Below are positions 58,232-64,000 of a stretch of DNA of 64,000 nucleotides, one piece after another. The translations under genes and the position numbers were made by a program. The first letter of the stretch is position 1; every line of letters starts with the position of its first letter. Source of the DNA: Miltoncostaea sp963770865 (GTDB lineage: Bacteria > Actinomycetota > Thermoleophilia > Miltoncostaeales > Miltoncostaeaceae); contig CAVYRD010000013.1 in the NCBI GenBank assembly GCA_963770865.1, positions 310,001 to 374,000 of the forward strand, written 5' to 3'. The notes under the pieces were generated by a model. It saw only the letters and a program-made list of their open reading frames with translations, made no database searches and was not told the DNA's origin.

Positions 58232-60514
58232 TCACGGGCTGGCCGGGCCCTTCCAGCGCAGCTCGAAGTGCATGAGGTCCGGCGTCCCCCACTCGGCGCC
58301 GTGCCCGAACCCGTGCTTGATCATGGATCGCACGAACGCGGGGCTGAACGCCTCGGGGCCGGCGCCGGGCGCCCCCCTGAGGGTGAAGAACCCCTCGCCC
58401 ACGAGCTGCGCGGCGGACGGGTCGACTACGGCCTTCTGAGCGTCGCCGAACATGAACCTGGAATCCGCCAGCGCCGCGCTCAGGCTGTCCATGCGGATGA
58501 TGCGGCTCCGGGCGAGGAGCGCCACGCCGCGCGTGGCGAGGAGGGCGTCCAGGCGCGTCAGCTCGGTGATGGCCGCGGCGTCGTCCGCGGGTGCCGCCCC
58601 GGCCGGCTCGCCGACCGCCACCCGCGCCTGCCGGATCCATCCGTCCACCTGGCCGCGGCGGGCCTTCGGCATGGCGGGGGCCCCAGCGGGCGGCGGGGCG
58701 GCAATGAGGGGCTTGGCGGCGTCGCGCATGCGCTCGGCCGCGAGGGCGGCCGTGGCGATGGCCTCCAGCCCCGCGGGCAGCGACGCCTCGTCGATTCCGG
58801 TCCCGGTGAGCTGCGCGGCGGCGGTCGCCCGGAACGCGGCCACCTTGTCGCTCCAGGGCTTGACCACCGCGGGCAGCTCCGCCATCACCGCCGCCCGCTC
58901 GGCGTCGCGATCGGCCGCCGGCTTCTTCGCCGCCGCGTGCCAGCGCCGACGCAGGTCGACGAGCTTGGGCCCGTTGTCGACCACCGCGCTCTTGGGGTCC
59001 TTGGGATCGGCCGTCGTCTTCAGGCTGCCGCGGAAGTCCTCGGACGCCTGGCCGAGCGCGGTGGCCTCGGCCTCCACGCCGTCGAGCCACGCGGTGATCC
59101 TCGCGTCCTTGTCGTTGGCGTCCTTCTCGGCGTCGGTGCCCGTGGTGGCGGTCTCGCCGACCTTGCGCGTGTCGATGCCCCTCGTGCTCGGGTAGTTCGC
59201 GGTGGGCCCGCGCCCGGTCGTGACGGTGATCAGATCGCGGATGCGCGCGTCCTTGATGTGCGGCGCCTGGGTCGCGTTGAAGTCCACCGCCATGCCGAGG
59301 TTGTGGAGGTTCCCGAGCCCGGCCTGCCCGCTGAGCTTGCATTCGGACCTCGGCCAGCCGATGCCGCCGCTCGCGGGCATCTCCGCCACGGTGATCTCGG
59401 CCTGCACGGCCTCCAGCCGGGCCGCGGCCTCCTCGTGGAGGATGGTGGTCGCCCCCTTGATGTTCGCCTTCCGGAACTTCGCGAAGTGGGCGATGGTCTT
59501 GTCGTCGGTGCCGAAGTAGGCGCGCATCTCCTGGAAGAACGCGAGGATCTGCTCGGGACGCGAGAGGAATCCCAGCGCGCCCGCCTTTGCGTCCGCGGGC
59601 AGCTTGGCGGTGAAGTCGTCATAGCTGCTCTTGAGGCTGACGCTGCCACTGCGCCCTCCCCTCGCCGTGTCGCTGAAGCGGGCCACGTCGCCCGCGAAGG
59701 AGAAAGAGGTCACCTCGGCGTCGCCGGGGCCGTTGGGGGCGGCGGCCGGGGCGGTGGGCCTGGTCCCGGTGGGCGCGGTCCCCGTCGGCGTGGTTCCCGT
59801 GGATGCGGGCGGAGTGGTGGATCCGCCGGTTGCGCCCGACGGACCACCCGTGGCGCCCGGCGTCGGCTGGCCCGCGCCGGCCGGTGCGGGCTGCGGGGCC
59901 GGAGGGGTCAGCCAGACAATCGCGTCCAGCATGATCTGCGGGGAGGTCACCTCCACGCCGGGGAGCGACAGCGTGCCGCCACGCGCCGTGAACCGCGCCG
60001 TCACCTGGAACGCTGGGCCCGTCGGCGCGGCGGCGAGCTCGAGCACCATGGGCCGCCCACCCACGGGCACCTCGATCCTGGTCGCAGTCCCGGTCGGGGT
60101 GGCCGCCGACAGCCCGGCGGCGATCAGCTCGCCGGCGCGCGTCGCGAGCACCGCCTGCGACGCGCGGGCGGGAAGCGTCCCGTCCGTCACCGTCGCGGCG
60201 CCGCCCACCACCAGGCGTCCCGACGCCGACACCCCGACTCCGCCGAGCGTGGCCTTCGGGGTGGTGAAGTCCACGGGCCGGTTGACGAGCGTCGTCGCCT
60301 GGGCCACGGGGGGGGGCGGGGTGTCCTTCGGGGGATCGGGCTGGCGGAGCAGGCCCAGGGCGCGGACCGCGCGCGCGTTCCCGGCTCCGGACTGCAGGCC
60401 CAGCGCCAGGCCCTGGAGGCCTCCGGGCGACCCCTGCACGACAGCCGGGGCCTCACCCTCCACCGCTGGTGTGGCGGACGACCCGCTCCGGTGCTCGCGC
60501 CGCTCCCGCCGCAT
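58232..60514 (-). CDS. large M15-peptidase-domain protein with eCIS-cargo-like N-terminus
   Basis: A 760-residue protein. The start (GGLQGLALGLQSGAGNARAV then RALGLLRQPD) resembles the LALQRTAGNxAVxRLLxRQ segment found at the N-terminus of many proteins linked to extracellular contractile injection systems. It is followed by a beta-rich region (about 75-210), a Pro/Thr/Gly linker (about 210-260) and a C-terminal part with zinc-peptidase blocks: LGNLHNLGMAVDFNATQ (S/NxHxxGxAxD) and WGTPDLMHFELRW (final His). About 300 mostly helical residues lie between the two blocks, far more than in ordinary M15 enzymes. No Sec signal is present, which fits loading into an injection tube, but no eCIS tube or sheath gene is in the window. 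Confidence 0.7.
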   Translation of the reverse strand: MRRERREHRSGSSATPAVEGEAPAVVQGSPGGLQGLALGLQSGAGNARAVRALGLLRQPDPPKDTPPPPVAQATTLVNRPVDFTTPKATLGGVGVSASGRLVVGGAATVTDGTLPARASQAVLATRAGELIAAGLSAATPTGTATRIEVPVGGRPMVLELAAAPTGPAFQVTARFTARGGTLSLPGVEVTSPQIMLDAIVWLTPPAPQPAPAGAGQPTPGATGGPSGATGGSTTPPASTGTTPTGTAPTGTRPTAPAAAPNGPGDAEVTSFSFAGDVARFSDTARGGRSGSVSLKSSYDDFTAKLPADAKAGALGFLSRPEQILAFFQEMRAYFGTDDKTIAHFAKFRKANIKGATTILHEEAAARLEAVQAEITVAEMPASGGIGWPRSECKLSGQAGLGNLHNLGMAVDFNATQAPHIKDARIRDLITVTTGRGPTANYPSTRGIDTRKVGETATTGTDAEKDANDKDARITAWLDGVEAEATALGQASEDFRGSLKTTADPKDPKSAVVDNGPKLVDLRRRWHAAAKKPAADRDAERAAVMAELPAVVKPWSDKVAAFRATAAAQLTGTGIDEASLPAGLEAIATAALAAERMRDAAKPLIAAPPPAGAPAMPKARRGQVDGWIRQARVAVGEPAGAAPADDAAAITELTRLDALLATRGVALLARSRIIRMDSLSAALADSRFMFGDAQKAVVDPSAAQLVGEGFFTLRGAPGAGPEAFSPAFVRSMIKHGFGHGAEWGTPDLMHFELRWKGPASP

Positions 60515-60725
60515 GGCCGCCTCCTCCCGGCGATACTAATCCAGGGGGTGTCGCGGCGCGCTGGCGTGCTCGCTTCGCATCCAACGGGTCTCGATGCACA
60601 CTTCTTCGTCGCGCGTTGACGCTTCGCTGAGACGGTTCGATCCGCTCGTCGGGTTGCCTTCGGCTGTACGGATCTCCGGCAAGCGGCTACCGGCCCGAGA
60701 GCGTCGTCGAGGACCTGCTCGCCGG
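60515..60725. other. gap upstream of the M15-type gene
   Basis: Promoter region of the minus-strand gene. No coding sequence supported. Confidence 0.35.
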
Positions 60726-60940
60726 TCAGGCGGCGGCAGGCACGGGCTTCCCACCGGCGCCCCGCAGCAATCCGCGGCTTTCGAGCACGGGAACGAGCCC
60801 CTCGCCTACCCGGTACACCTCCTCCAGGTGTGGATAGCCCGAAAGGATGAACTCGTCGATCCCGAGCGCGTGGTACTCGGCGATGCGGTCGGCCACCTCG
60901 TCGAAGGATCCGACGAGCGCGGTGCCGGCGCCGGCGCGCG
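60726..60940 (-). pseudogene. SsuD-like alkanesulfonate monooxygenase, C-terminal fragment
   Basis: Minus strand reads AGTALVGSFDEVADRIAEYH, ALGIDEFILSGYPHLEEVYR and VGEGLVPVLESRG to a stop at 60726. This is the typical C-terminus of SsuD/LLM monooxygenases. The remaining 300 residues are missing; a hairpin abuts the broken end. Confidence 0.75.
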
Positions 60941-60946
60941 AGAAGA

Positions 60947-60974
60947 GAAAGGGCCCGTCTTCACGGGCCCTTTC
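60947..60974. terminator. 12-bp stem-loop with CTTC loop
   Basis: Perfect arms at 60947-60958 and 60963-60974 around a UUCG-like tetraloop position (CTTC), with A-runs and T-runs at the outer ends; bidirectional intrinsic terminator. No intact gene ends here. Confidence 0.65.
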
Positions 60975-61282
60975 AATGACCTTCGTTCAGACGGTGTCGC
61001 GTTCGTCCACCTCGCCGCAAGGGTGTTCGGAGGGTTCTTCCTGCCGCCCCCTCGACGGGGCTTCGTCCTACTTGCGATCCGGACTAAGCGCATTCCGAGC
61101 CTGCTCCTAGTCCCTGTAGCGTGGCATCAGGGAATTCGCTGATCCTCTCTTGCGCGGAGAAGCCGCGGCCGGGGCGCGAGTCAGCATCTCGGGGGGTCTG
61201 CGAGACCCCGGCCCGCCCTGCTGTGCCTGGTGGCTCCGCGCACACACCCGGTGGCGAGCCGCCGGCAACTACCCACGAAGCG
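60975..61282. other. gap without a supported gene
   Basis: Frames are short and inconsistent. The segment ends at a tRNA 3' fragment. Confidence 0.35.
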
Positions 61283-61311
61283 GGTCGCGGGTTCGAACCC
61301 CGTCGTCCGCT
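61283..61311 (+). repeat. 3' fragment of a tRNA (T-arm and acceptor strand)
   Basis: GGTCGCGGGTTCGAACCCCG followed by TCGTCCGCT has a complete T-stem and loop and the 3' acceptor strand CGTCCGC with a discriminator base. The 5' acceptor strand, D-arm and anticodon arm are absent. It is not the same sequence as tRNA-Thr(CGT). Such fragments are usual att-site scars of integrated elements. Confidence 0.65.
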
Positions 61312-61419
61312 TCTGGTGAGTTCCAAGAACTCTTCCACGAAACCAGCCGTGCCAACCGGGTATGGAGTCCTCGGAGGCGCGGGGACTCGCACGCGATGCG
61401 CCCGGCACGAGCAGGCCGC

Positions 61420-61800
61420 TCAGCGCGCGGCCAGCCACGGCTCGAACTCGGCGGCGACGATCCGCTCGTCGTGGACCCCGGCTGCCGCTCGCGAGGCGAG
61501 CCAGACGATCGGCGGCCCCATGATCGCGGGGTCGAGCAGCCGCTCCCGGACTTCGGCGGGCGTGTCGTCGGGGATCATCCCGGTGTCGGTGGCGCCGCCG
61601 GGCAGCAGCAGGTTGACCGTCAGGGGGCTGTCGGCGAGGTCGGCCGCCATCACGCGCGACAGCGCCTCGACCGCCGCCCCGGACGGGTCGTAGGGACGAA
61701 GCCGCGCCGCACCATCGTCGTCTCGCTCATGGAGATCGTGACAATCCGGCCCCCGCCCTGCTCGAGCATCCGTCCGAGGCGGTCCAGGTTCTGCGCCAGC
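61420..61800 (-). pseudogene. short-chain dehydrogenase, truncated and frameshifted
   Basis: Fragment reads LDRLGRMLEQGGGRIVTISM, SETTMVRRGFVP, then after a one-base frame change near 61690 YDPSGAAVEALSRVMAADLA, DSPLTVNLLLPGGATDTGMI and VWLASRAAAGVHDERIVAAE to a stop at 61420. The N-terminal half with the nucleotide-binding motif is missing. The break at about 61800 abuts the BTAD remnant on the other strand. Confidence 0.7.
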
Positions 61801-61991
61801 TGGTGGAGGCGGAGCCCGCCAGCGAAGCCTGGCACCGGCAGCTGATGCGCGCCTACGCGGGCCGCGGGGGACGGCGCGATGGCGCTACGCCAATACCAGG
61901 CATGCCGCACGACGCTGCGCCGCGAACTCGGCGTGGACGCCGGCCACGAGCCGCGGGCACTCTACGAGGAGATTCTTGCGGCGGCTGGCTG
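61800..61991 (+). pseudogene. BTAD (SARP/AfsR-type activator) C-terminal remnant
   Basis: LVEAEPASEAWHRQLMRAYA then, after a one-base frame change near 61865, GAMALRQYQACRTTLRRELG and VDAGHEPRALYEEILAAAG to a stop: the last helices of a bacterial transcriptional activation domain. N-terminal parts are absent. MalT-type ATPase pieces that often belong to such regulators are at the window end. Confidence 0.7.
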
Positions 61992-62280
61992 AGATCGTCG
62001 CTGCAGCGCGCACCCGCGGGCACGCCGCAAGGCCTCGGAATCGCGCGCCGAGGACGCTCATCAGCACTGAAGCCGGCGGACGCCGCCGATCGCTTCGAGC
62101 GCCTGATCACGCGCGAACTGAACGAGAGGCCCTGGCACGCGCCATGGCGGCTCATGCCGCGCCGGGCTGAGGCCGACGACGAGCCCGATCCAGAGGCTTG
62201 CCACTCGCTGCGGGCGCCCCGGTACGCGCACCCGACCCCACCGTGGGACGCCGCTTCGCTGTTCGCCACACTCCGAGCCG
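61992..62280 (+). other. possible C-terminal coding fragment
   Basis: One plus frame reads AADRFERLITRELNERPWHA, DDEPDPEACHSLRAPRYAHP and PPWDAASLFATLRAAIPPY to a stop at 62297. It looks like real protein sequence without a start codon or a family I know. Confidence 0.35.
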
Positions 62281-62316
62281 CAATCCCCCCTTACTAGGGG
62301 GGATTGTCGTTGGGAC
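62281..62316 (+). repeat. dispersed hairpin repeat, copy 1
   Basis: Perfect 10-bp stem CAATCCCCCC/GGGGGGATTG with loop TTACTA, followed by TCGTTGGGAC. The GATTGTCGTTGGG block with an adjoining C-run/G-run hairpin recurs, inverted, near 62891 and 63575. Confidence 0.5.
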
Positions 62317-62365
62317 TGTCGAGTCGGCTACGGCGTCAGCAGGCCATTTCCGCGGGCCGTCGTGG

Positions 62366-62815
62366 TCAGCACGCGGGCAGCTTGAACGCGACGGAGACGT
62401 TCCGGGGCTCGCTCAGGCGAAGGACGACCGGCACCCACGCGGGCTTGGTCGCGATCGTCCTCGTTCCGGACCCTGTCGGGACCGTCACGCTCTTCACAAC
62501 CGCACCCCCGCCGGGCGTCGTGCCGACCACCCGCACCGCACTACCCGACGTCGCCGGATCGACCTGCCCGGTGCGCTTGACCACCGTGATGGAACTGACG
62601 CCGAACCCCGCCGCGCAGAGCTTCTGGATCGCCTTCTGAGGGGTGAGACCCACGACATCGGGAACGGCAACGGTCATCTCGCCCGCTCCACCGTTGGTCG
62701 TGTCAGTGACAGTCGTGCCATCCGAACATCCTGAGAGCGCGACGAGCGCGAGAAGGACGGCAACAGCGGCGACTGCGAGGCCCTCGCGGCGTGGGTTCAC
62801 CAGTGCCCCGGTCAT
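62366..62815 (-). CDS. PASTA-like lipoprotein
   Basis: A 149-residue lipoprotein: signal LAVAAVAVLLALVALSGCSD with lipobox LSGC, then a PASTA-type domain MTVAVPDVVGLTPQKAIQKL with CAAGFGVSSITVVKRTGQVD, and a beta-rich tail. PASTA domains bind muropeptides or beta-lactam-like ligands. Hairpin repeats flank the gene on both sides. Confidence 0.75.
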   Translation of the reverse strand: MTGALVNPRREGLAVAAVAVLLALVALSGCSDGTTVTDTTNGGAGEMTVAVPDVVGLTPQKAIQKLCAAGFGVSSITVVKRTGQVDPATSGSAVRVVGTTPGGGAVVKSVTVPTGSGTRTIATKPAWVPVVLRLSEPRNVSVAFKLPAC

Positions 62816-62890
62816 AGCCCTTGCTCCAAGACCCAGCCGCCTCTCACCGCTCGACTCACGTGACCCAACTCAAGATCGGCACGAACATGG

Positions 62891-62944
62891 CCCCAACGAC
62901 AATCAAGGCCTCCCTTACTAAGGGGCGTTCGTTTTCGTTGGGGC
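62891..62944 (-). repeat. dispersed hairpin repeat, copy 2
   Basis: CCCCAACGACAATC at 62891-62904, a CCCTTACTAAGGGG hairpin core after it, and TCGTTGGGG at 62936-62944 that pairs with the first bases. It lies just past the toxin gene. Confidence 0.5.
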
Positions 62945-62957
62945 GAGGCCGCCCGAA

Positions 62958-63305
62958 TCAGAGCGCCAGATGCAGCCTCAGGGCGTCGTCCAGAGCGTGG
63001 ATGAGAGGGCCGCTGAGGCGTCCGACGACAGCCCCGAGCCGCTCGACGTTGACCGAGCGGACCTGCTCGGCCTGGGCCTTCGAGTCGCGGGCCAACCCGG
63101 TCTCCGCCGCCGCGAGCAGTACCTGGAACGGATGCACGCGCTCGACGCTCGAGGTGACGGGGACGACGGTGATCACACCCCGCCCCAGGCGCGCGGCCAT
63201 CGCGTTCGCGCCGTCGTTGGAGACGATGACCGCGGGGCGTCGCTTGCTCGCCTCGGATCCGCGCGTCGGATCGAGATCCACGAGGCGGATCTCGCCGCGC
63301 AGCAT
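62958..63305 (-). CDS. PemK/MazF-family toxin
   Basis: A 115-residue endoribonuclease toxin from ATG 63305: MLRGEIRLVDLDPTRGSEAS (conserved GEIxxVDLDPxxGxE), KRRPAVIVSND and GVITVVPVTSSVERVHPFQV, then SKAQAEQVRSVNVERLG. The start shares one base with the antitoxin stop (TGATG). MazF toxins cleave mRNA at short motifs. Confidence 0.92.
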   Translation of the reverse strand: MLRGEIRLVDLDPTRGSEASKRRPAVIVSNDGANAMAARLGRGVITVVPVTSSVERVHPFQVLLAAAETGLARDSKAQAEQVRSVNVERLGAVVGRLSGPLIHALDDALRLHLAL

Positions 63306-63526
63306 CAGCGAGAGCCCAGGCCGTCGGCGATCGTCGGCTCCCACGCTTCAGCCTCGTCGGCGGCCCAGGTCTGCCAGGCGTCGGCATAGGCGGGCCCGAG
63401 CTCCTCGGCCTTCAGCAGCTCGACCGCCCGATGCACGGCCGCCGAGCGCGAGCGGATACCGCGGGCAGCGGCGTAGCGATCGAGGAAGGCGACGTCATCA
63501 TCCGGCAGGCTCACACTGAGCTTCAT
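63305..63526 (-). CDS. MazE-like ribbon-helix-helix antitoxin
   Basis: A 73-residue antitoxin from ATG 63526: MKLSVSLPDDDVAFLDRYAA with RGIRSRSAAVHRAVELLKAE form the ribbon-helix-helix; the acidic, Trp-rich tail (AYADAWQTWAADEAEAWEPT) is the toxin-binding part. First gene of the pair. Confidence 0.9.
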   Translation of the reverse strand: MKLSVSLPDDDVAFLDRYAAARGIRSRSAAVHRAVELLKAEELGPAYADAWQTWAADEAEAWEPTIADGLGSR

Positions 63527-63574
63527 ACCCTGGATCCTACCGCAACGGTGCCGGTCATCGTACCCATGGCCAGC

Positions 63575-63609
63575 GTCCCAACAACAATCCGCGTCCCCCT
63601 TCCTGGGGG
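63575..63609 (-). repeat. dispersed hairpin repeat, copy 3
   Basis: GTCCCAACAACAATCC at 63575-63590 followed by a TCCCCC-TTCCT-GGGGG hairpin. It lies upstream of the antitoxin gene, so copies 2 and 3 bracket the mazEF pair. Confidence 0.45.
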
Positions 63610-63718
63610 CCTGACCCGCCGGAGGTCCCGAAGGCGGATCGGCATGCCGCGGCACGTCCATGCCCCGGCAACCGCCGGGCCGCGTTGCCCGGCGGAGATC
63701 GCCGCCCATAGGCTCGCG

Positions 63719-63905
63719 ATGTTGACGAGAACCGAACTGCTCCGGACCCGGCTGCGTCCCCCGCGACTCTCGCAGGGGGTGTTGGAGCGCCCGGCGCTAA
63801 CCGATCGCGCCCTGCGCGGCGTCGACGGCGGACGCCTTTTGGTGGTCGCGGGTGCCGGCTACGGCAAGAGCACGCTCCTCGCCCAGGTCGTCGAACGGGC
63901 GGCGG
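63719..63905 (+). pseudogene. MalT/LuxR-type STAND ATPase, N-terminal fragment
   Basis: ATG 63719: LRPPRLSQGVLERPALTDRA and LLVVAGAGYGKSTLLAQVVE, the start and Walker A of MalT-like regulators. After VVERAAEE at about 63905 the frame becomes non-homologous because the continuing sequence is on the opposite strand. Confidence 0.7.
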
Positions 63906-64000
63906 AGGAAGATCGCGCACGAGCTGGGCAAGGGTCTCCTGACTCTCGGCGGGAAGCGCGTGCGTGTCGTCGAGAGCCAGAACGAGATCGTCGGACACGG
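63906..64000 (-). pseudogene. STAND ATPase Walker B fragment, inverted
   Basis: Minus strand at the window edge reads DDLVLALDDTHALPAESQET and LAQLVRDLP, the Walker B region expected some 60-80 residues after the Walker A of the same protein family. It faces the Walker A fragment head to head, so an inversion or a chimeric join lies near 63905. Confidence 0.65.

Noticed and set aside
58268..60619. 783-residue plus-strand open frame
   Set aside because: Antisense to the M15-type protein; composition of a shadow and no recognisable motif.

Overview
The window is very GC-rich, has tightly packed genes with many 4-base GTGA/ATGA overlaps, and carries tRNAs without an encoded CCA end. Gene types (SpoIIE-type phosphatase, split-PntA transhydrogenase, MobF relaxase, IS3/IS30 elements, BTAD/MalT fragments) point to a high-GC actinobacterium, probably of the Thermoleophilia/Solirubrobacterales kind. 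That lineage is an inference from protein style; no marker gene settles it.

Region 1 (1-12780) is core chromosome: a GAF-PAS-GAF-SpoIIE phosphatase (cut by the window start), a META-domain protein, ETF-quinone oxidoreductase, a secreted protein, a three-gene proton-translocating transhydrogenase operon, tRNA-Ala(CGC), a PHP-type phosphatase, an NAD-sugar epimerase, then a small membrane protein, tmk and holB, ending at tRNA-Thr(CGT).

Region 2 (12735-46644) is a 33.9-kb integrated element. Its ends are two identical 48-bp copies of the tRNA-Thr 3' end; a tyrosine integrase lies next to the tRNA, and GTGCACCC repeats with a 12-bp period lie just inside both ends. The left part holds integrase, excisionase-like HTH proteins, an IclR regulator (frameshifted), an AbiE-like toxin-antitoxin pair and a MobF relaxase-helicase; no type IV secretion genes are seen, so it looks mobilizable rather than self-conjugative. 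The rest is cargo dominated by electron-transfer proteins: two almost identical membrane-anchored dihaem cytochromes c in inverted orientation, a cupredoxin lipoprotein, two ferric-reductase-like membrane cytochromes b, ApbE, a ferredoxin reductase with its ferredoxin, a Kelch/YVTN double beta-propeller coupled to an RTX-like mini-protein, and a NarL-type two-component system. Palindromes sit just upstream of both cytochrome genes. This is the best candidate here for an undescribed system: a mobile respiratory or extracellular redox module.

Region 3 (46645-53100) begins with YegP (DUF1508) and an unknown protein, then a nest of four insertion sequences: an IS3-type element interrupted by an IS30-type element, with a second IS3-type element in its 5' flank that is itself interrupted by a second IS30-type element. 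Terminal repeats and 3-bp target duplications allow the order of insertion to be read.

Region 4 (53100-64000) mixes intact genes (LysR, tautomerase, luciferase-like monooxygenase, a large M15-peptidase protein with an eCIS-cargo-like N-terminus, PASTA lipoprotein, MazEF-like pair) with many remnants (HNH nuclease, SsuD, SDR, BTAD, MalT pieces, a tRNA 3' fragment). Several genes show single-base frameshifts; true decay and assembly errors cannot be told apart from this sequence alone.
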